DNA of 64,000 bases from NCBI GenBank assembly GCA_023078555.1, contig CM041197.1, forward strand, positions 1,212,501 through 1,276,500, read 5' to 3'. Below are positions 59,213 through 64,000 of the stretch, piece after piece. A program made the translations under genes and the position numbers. The notes below the pieces were generated by a model. It saw only the letters and a list, made by a program, of their open reading frames with translations. It was not told the DNA's origin and made no database searches. The number at the start of each line of letters is the position of its first letter. Position 1 is the stretch's first letter. This stretch comes from Ulva prolifera. Its lineage: Eukaryota > Chlorophyta > Ulvophyceae > Ulvales > Ulvaceae.

Positions 59213-61210
59213 AGAGTGCACGGAAGACGCAGCAGGCTCCACCCGGCACCACTTCACGTGCAAGACTGAGGGCTGCGAACATAGGAAAGTAATTACCATT
59301 GATAAAGCAAGCGAATACTGTTTCGTAGAGGAGAACGGCCCACACAATCATCCTCTGGCGTCCTTAGAGCAAGCTTCCCGGCTTCCGCACAGCGCCGGTG
59401 CGCACGAGGTCCGCTGCTTTCCGTAGTATCGATGCACCACGTTAGGAGCTGGAATTGAGCAGCCACACTAGGCTTGCGCAGCTTTCGCTCACTGACATCT
59501 GATCTGAGTATCAACGGGGCGCGAAACCAATCGACTGTACATTCATGTGATCATGACGACGTTCACATAGGTCTCTGCTGCTCATCTTTCACCCACTGGC
59601 ATCATTACAGGATGGGGATGGGGCACTCCGGGATGTGGCACATCCGCCCACTTTTGCTGAGCATGCCACTCGAGTAAGGCGCTTAGCATCCAAGAACGTG
59701 TCCAAGGTCGTCCAGATGTTCAAAAGCAGCTCTCAACATACATCCGACGAAGATAGGTCCCCTCGCCAAATGCAGCAGCGGGGAGGCGAAGCAAACCTTC
59801 CTCTCGGGTCCCCAGCGTGCGAAGCTATTACTCCACGCAGCCGAATGAATCCGCCAACCCCGAGCACAGCATCTCCTCCACCCGCAGGAGGCTCCGGTCA
59901 CACTGCATCTACTGCTGTCGCCGCGGATCGCTTGCTTGGGGAGGAGCCAATATCCTCCACCGATATCAATGCTTCTGCAATGGCTACTGCAGCACCCGAC
60001 GTTGTCGATGAACGGCATCCAGCTCGATATCCAGGCTATGAAGGTGTAAATACTTCAGATAGTCGTGTTCGGGTAACAGAATATTTTGAGGGCGGGGTTG
60101 TGGAAGGGAAACCAAACGAAGGAAAACCGCGGCTGGCATTGCTGTTCGATGGCCCTGAACACGAATACCAGGATGAATACAAGTGCGCACATATTCTCAA
60201 AAGCCGAGCTGTAACTTTGATGTCGGTTGTGCTGCACAGCGACAGTCCATGCAACATCGAGCATTTCATCATACTTCAAGCTGCAGACATGCAGCTGCTC
60301 CACCACAAATATTGCATGTTGGTGAGATGTGTCACAATCTTCTTTTTGCAGCTGGCGGAAATACGGGAAGAAACCCATCAAGGGGTATGCCAACCCTCGA
60401 TTCTACTGGAGATGCACATATGACAGCTGTGGGGTCCAACGGCACACTCAGCTCCTTGTCACTGGAGAGACAGAGGTGCTGTATGACGGCTGCCACTGCC
60501 ATTTGCCACCTCCAGCGAAAGCCGCCCGCGGCAGGGGGCGTGGCAGAATAGCATCAGAGGTCCCTGTTGCTGCGGGGCGAGCTTTAGAAACGGCTCTGAC
60601 ACGAGACATAGCCTGCGTGAGGGCTGCATCGTCTGGAGCTACCACGGGTGGCAACTCATGTGGTGCGGCGACCCGTGCTGCCTCGTCCGGTCTGGCCACA
60701 GGGCCTCCTGTGCCGGCTGCCGATGACGCCGCTGGCCCCCCCTCCACCGATGCCGCTGTGCTGGCGCGGCGGGGGGCCGAGGAGGGGCATGCGCATGGAG
60801 AAGCGGCGACCAAGCGAAAGGCGCTCTTCATGCGTACAGCTCGCATGAAGGCGCCAACAGCAGCAGCGATGATGGGCTCCCCAACAGAGGAAGACTTTGA
60901 CGAGCCGATGCCCGTGAAGCGGTCCCGTCCGGCTGCAGCCACGGCGGCTGTAGAGCTGTTTCCAGAACCTGCTGCCAGCCCGCGCGCCGCTGCTGCGGAT
61001 GCGCCACGTGTCGTGGCGGGGCTCAGCCCGCGTTCTACCCCCCGCCGTGGTGCCGCCACTGTCCACACGAGGTCGCCAATGCGGGCTGTGTCCCTTCAGA
61101 ATGCTGCAGCTGGTCGGCAGAGCCTACCTGTGGACGCCCAGAACTTGTCCCGGTGCCCATTGTACTTCCTGGCCTGTGTCGCTGCCAAGGAGAAGTTCAC
61201 CAGCGTTTGA
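59213..61210 (+). CDS. WRKY transcription factor with two zinc-finger domains, 5' end missing
   Basis: Exons 59213-59408, 59611-60182 and 60352-61210 join in phase; earlier exon(s) are not identified. The C-terminal WRKY domain is complete across the last intron: DEYNWRKYGKKPIKGYANP, then a zinc site C-x4-C-x21-H-x-H ending CHCHLP. The heptapeptide is WRKYGKK instead of WRKYGQK. The first domain, at about 59230-59360, keeps a perfect C-x4-C-x22-H-x-H finger (CKTEGCEHRKV...HNHPL), but the WRKYGQK heptapeptide is not visible in front of it. The sequence there reads YTYFGRHL if no intron intervenes. The rest is Ala/Pro/Ser-rich with a basic PVKRSRP. WRKY proteins bind W-box DNA in the nucleus and are typical of the green lineage. 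The join between the first two exons assumes donor GTCCGC; GTGCGC 9 bp earlier would be out of phase. Confidence 0.92.
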
Positions 61211-63595
61211 GTTGAGGCACGCAATTCGTCGCCTCGGCCCTGAAGCTTCGTGCATGTGTGCCCGCAGGTGCATCACCTTGCTCAGTGCTGACAGCTGTGC
61301 AAGAGTGTGTGAAATGACAATTATGGCAGGCACATTATATGAGGGGCTGATACGGTGTATTGGTAGCTGTGTGTGTGTGTGTGTGAAGCTAGCCATTAGT
61401 GTGACCTGCGAGGGCGAGCCCCGTGAGACAGCAGATGTGTTGGTTGTGCATCGGTGGTGAGCTCAAGACTGACTGCATGCCCGGCATGTATCGTTGGCCG
61501 GAAATGAGTCGCACCAGTGCTTGACAACCAGAATGTTGACTAGAGTCTACTGATTTCTTTCCTACAGCAGCAAGGGAATGAATGTAGATCAGAGGACATG
61601 CACATGATGCCGGGGAACAGAATTGGTGATCTGTGGTCAATTTCGTTCAAGCCATGACCGTGCCTGATCCTTGCGATGTGTAAGTTGTATCCACATGCTC
61701 AGTCAATGCCGGCAGCTTAAAACAGTATCGCTTGTAGCGATATTCCTTCCACTGGTATTTCTGAATTTGGAGGGTCGACAATCTAGATGATCCACAGTGG
61801 GTTTAATACAGCTCATTTCCAGCATGCAACATACTATGGCCCTCCACCAATTCTGCAGTCATGCCTTCGCGTGAAACTGTTGCCAGATGAAGCCCAGGCG
61901 GAGTGGTTGTGTTGCACTCTCATGTGTGCCTCACCAAGGTCAATTTACCATTCTGATCAAGTTCTGTTCCTAGAACACATGCCCCTGCTGCGAAGCACTA
62001 GATGTCGAGAGGCGATGCTGTATAAATTTATATGGAGTCCATACAGGTGAGCAGCTCTCACTACGGCGGGTCTGTGCAAACCGCACCTAGCCAAAGGTGC
62101 TACATCTGGGCATTGTTGGCATTGCCTTAAGCTAGCTGGATCTGGGATGGTTGCTTCTGTAACACAGCTTACAACACTGGAGCTTGCAGCCACTCAAATG
62201 CAATCTTGTGGCCTCTGCACAGTTGCACAGTGAACAAACTTTCAAGTGGTGGTCATGGTGGGCCGGGACCTCTCCAACAGCTGACATCGATCGGCGCAGC
62301 ACAGGTCATGCTACACGCACATTCGAGGTGTGCTATAGCACCCAACTAGTAGTAGCTACAGCTATAGGCTACTACGTAAAAGTGTAGGTGACACACTGTG
62401 CCGATGCCGTTGGCCAAAGAAACCCCGATTTGATCAACCAAAAGTGGCCCTTGATGTGTCTGAACACGTATCTCTTTCAGGCTGTCTCCTAGGCCTACAG
62501 CGGCAGCTACAACCCTCCTCTAGCTGACAACCCTCCTCTAGCTAATCATGACACGGTCTCCGCATATCTTCATATCCTATATGACACACATGTGACCTCA
62601 TGCATGGTTGACACTCATGAATCTTCCACACAGACATGTGGAGCATGACACAGGAAGAAAAGCCAAGACAAACTCCTGATTTGTTGTGCAGATATCTTTC
62701 ACAAGGATCTCGTTCCAGCAATCTCAATCTAAGCAATCCTATCTGTCTGTATTCTGAACAAGGGTTGTGTGTTTCCCACTGCTGTGCTGGCGGACGTTAT
62801 CGCCAGACAGCACAACAGCATTGCTGTAATGTGCATATGTTATCACGTATGGTTTCAGGAAGACCTGACAGGACTCGCAAAAGACGTACAGCACTTGGGC
62901 TTCTGTTGGGTCACCTTCACACTACGAGTCTACTGTGTGGTCCCACACACTGTTGTTAACACGACACATAACAACAAGCGCCCTGCAACGGAGCCTGCTG
63001 CATGCTCTCCCTGCCTGACTGTGGCAGCCCCAGAAGTTGTGATAATGCAGACAAGGCTGTGTCTATCCTGGGAAGGATGATATCCAGTGTCAGCCCTCCC
63101 TTAACCAACACACTACGTCACGGAATCACCGAGGCAGTGCCAGCTGTTCTGAGCCAATGCAGATCACCTTCTGTATTGTCATGCCGCGAATCGACCATCA
63201 AGGCCTCGGGTATGTGGACATTGTGCTTTCTGCTGCACTTGCCCGAAGACAGCGGCCCTCCGTAGTCCGGGGGCAAGGGCAGCATCCTCCACGTACACAG
63301 AGATCAAGGAGGCCGTTTCACCACCACATCTACAGATTTTCGACATGCATAAACACGAATCCCCCAAATTACAATGCACTGGTCAGCCTATATGCATCAT
63401 GGCCACAACAACAGCTTCTCTGTCGAGATAGCGGTAGATTCACCAGCTCACGACCTCTCTGACACTCACGCTCATTCAGAACACGCTCCAGTCATTCCAG
63501 AGCCTTGATATGCACGTGTGCGAGGCGACATGCCTGGGCACACAGTTTGAGACAGCCACCATGAGTGCAAGATGTCCAGGCAGCACAAGTGGCAT
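61211..63595. other. Interval downstream of the WRKY gene, no gene recognised
   Basis: Holds a GT microsatellite near 61367-61384 and a short duplication near 62505-62540 (ACAACCCTCCTCTAGCT twice). Open frames around 62.77-63.27 kb show no recognisable motif. Confidence 0.45.
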
Positions 63596-63676
63596 ATGTG
63601 GTCCCGTTAATTCGGAGTTGTCAATGTCCAATAGGATACGGGTCAGTAAATTCAGATTTACTTTACTTTACTTTAC
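63596..63676 (+). repeat. Second dispersed repeat family, best-preserved end
   Basis: Reads GGAGTTGTCAATGTCCAATA(GGATACGG) and ends in three TTTAC units, as a non-LTR element with a short microsatellite tail would. Other copies are at 54024-54104, 57243-57290 and 15559-15592. Confidence 0.7.
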
Positions 63677-63727
63677 AAGTTCCTGCTGGTCTGTATCGAC
63701 TACTGCAGCACAGGCCATCATGATCCA

Positions 63728-63940
63728 TCATGATACAAACCCCCGGGCGCTGGTGCTGCGGCAGCAGTAGGTCTCCTGCGTGGCCGCGGCTTCTGCGTCG
63801 CTGTGAAACAGAGCCTGTAGCACGGTCTTGCCCCGCTTGCCAGCGCCAGCTCGCAGGGGCCCAACCATCGCGGCCTGGGCATCGCGCTTCCCGCTGACTG
63901 CGGCGGCTGCCGCCTCCCCGACAGCACCCTTGACCTTGGC
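63728..63940 (-). CDS. Last exon of a gene leaving the window on the right
   Basis: After acceptor TTTGTAG the exon reads in phase 0 for 70 codons to a TGA. It encodes AKVKGAVGEAAAAAVSGKRD, later RAGAGKRGKTVLQALFHSDA, a Lys/Ala-rich sequence with sensible composition. The other two minus-strand frames are also open but are unlike protein. No family recognised. Upstream exons lie beyond the window. Confidence 0.5.
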   Translation of the reverse strand, partial: AKVKGAVGEAAAAAVSGKRDAQAAMVGPLRAGAGKRGKTVLQALFHSDAEAAATQETYCCRSTSARGFVS

Positions 63941-64000
63941 CTACAAACAGCGCACACGCTGTCATTGCCGCCACACGGACTGAGCTGCTGGACGTCCAAC

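Noticed and set aside
1-64000. tRNA, rRNA or other structured RNA genes
   Set aside because: No tRNA B-box with matching acceptor stem and no rRNA-like segment was found by reading; a covariance-model scan could still reveal small RNAs.

Overview
This is nuclear DNA from a eukaryote, most likely a green alga (chlorophyte or prasinophyte grade). Every gene that could be followed is broken by GT-AG introns whose acceptors nearly all end in TGCAG. The recognisable proteins are green-lineage types: a two-domain WRKY transcription factor, an octotricopeptide-repeat (OPR) protein with a RAP domain, and a CBSX3-like mitochondrial CBS-pair protein. Base composition is moderately GC-rich. Non-coding sequence is long and full of small retrotransposed fragments, short duplications and two islands of a TTAGGGG telomere-like repeat. 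No bacterial operon, CRISPR array, rRNA or tRNA was seen.

Left third (1-24.7 kb): four copies of one secreted-protein gene, three on the minus strand (50-2571, 9683-11985, 16200-18538) and one inverted on the plus strand (22425-24683). All four have the same structure: a TATA box, a non-coding first exon ending in AT, an intron that splits the start codon (AT^G), a long exon with signal peptide, a (Gly-Asp/Asn-Glu)n triplet repeat and an Ala/Cys domain, a 55-codon exon, and a last exon of only 8 or 9 codons. They share an element upstream of the TATA box. Between them lie retrotransposon tails, a perfect 100-bp palindrome and tandem duplications.

Middle (27-47 kb): three multi-exon minus-strand genes. 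They are a large coiled-coil/low-complexity protein (27162-33543), a CBSX3-like protein reconstructed as seven in-phase exons with a mitochondrial presequence (35291-38028), and an OPR-RAP organelle RNA-metabolism candidate with an RGG-rich tail (39134 to about 45977). The last exon of a plus-strand gene with an acidic stretch and a basic nuclear-localisation-like end lies at 46927-47141.

Right part (48-64 kb): a tandem pair of paralogous two-transmembrane proteins on the minus strand (48685-50534 and 52186-55648) with Cys-rich N-termini and acidic tails ending in a D-x-x-x-L-L sorting-like motif. The large intron of the second holds a 5'-truncated non-LTR retrotransposon flanked by a 13-bp target-site duplication. 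A plus-strand WRKY gene follows (59213-61210). The last exon of another minus-strand gene runs off the right edge (63728-63940).

The most novel material is the four-copy secreted family with its spliced start codons and the paired two-membrane-span genes. Neither was recognised as a named family. All exon models come from reading splice signals and phase by eye and lack transcript support.
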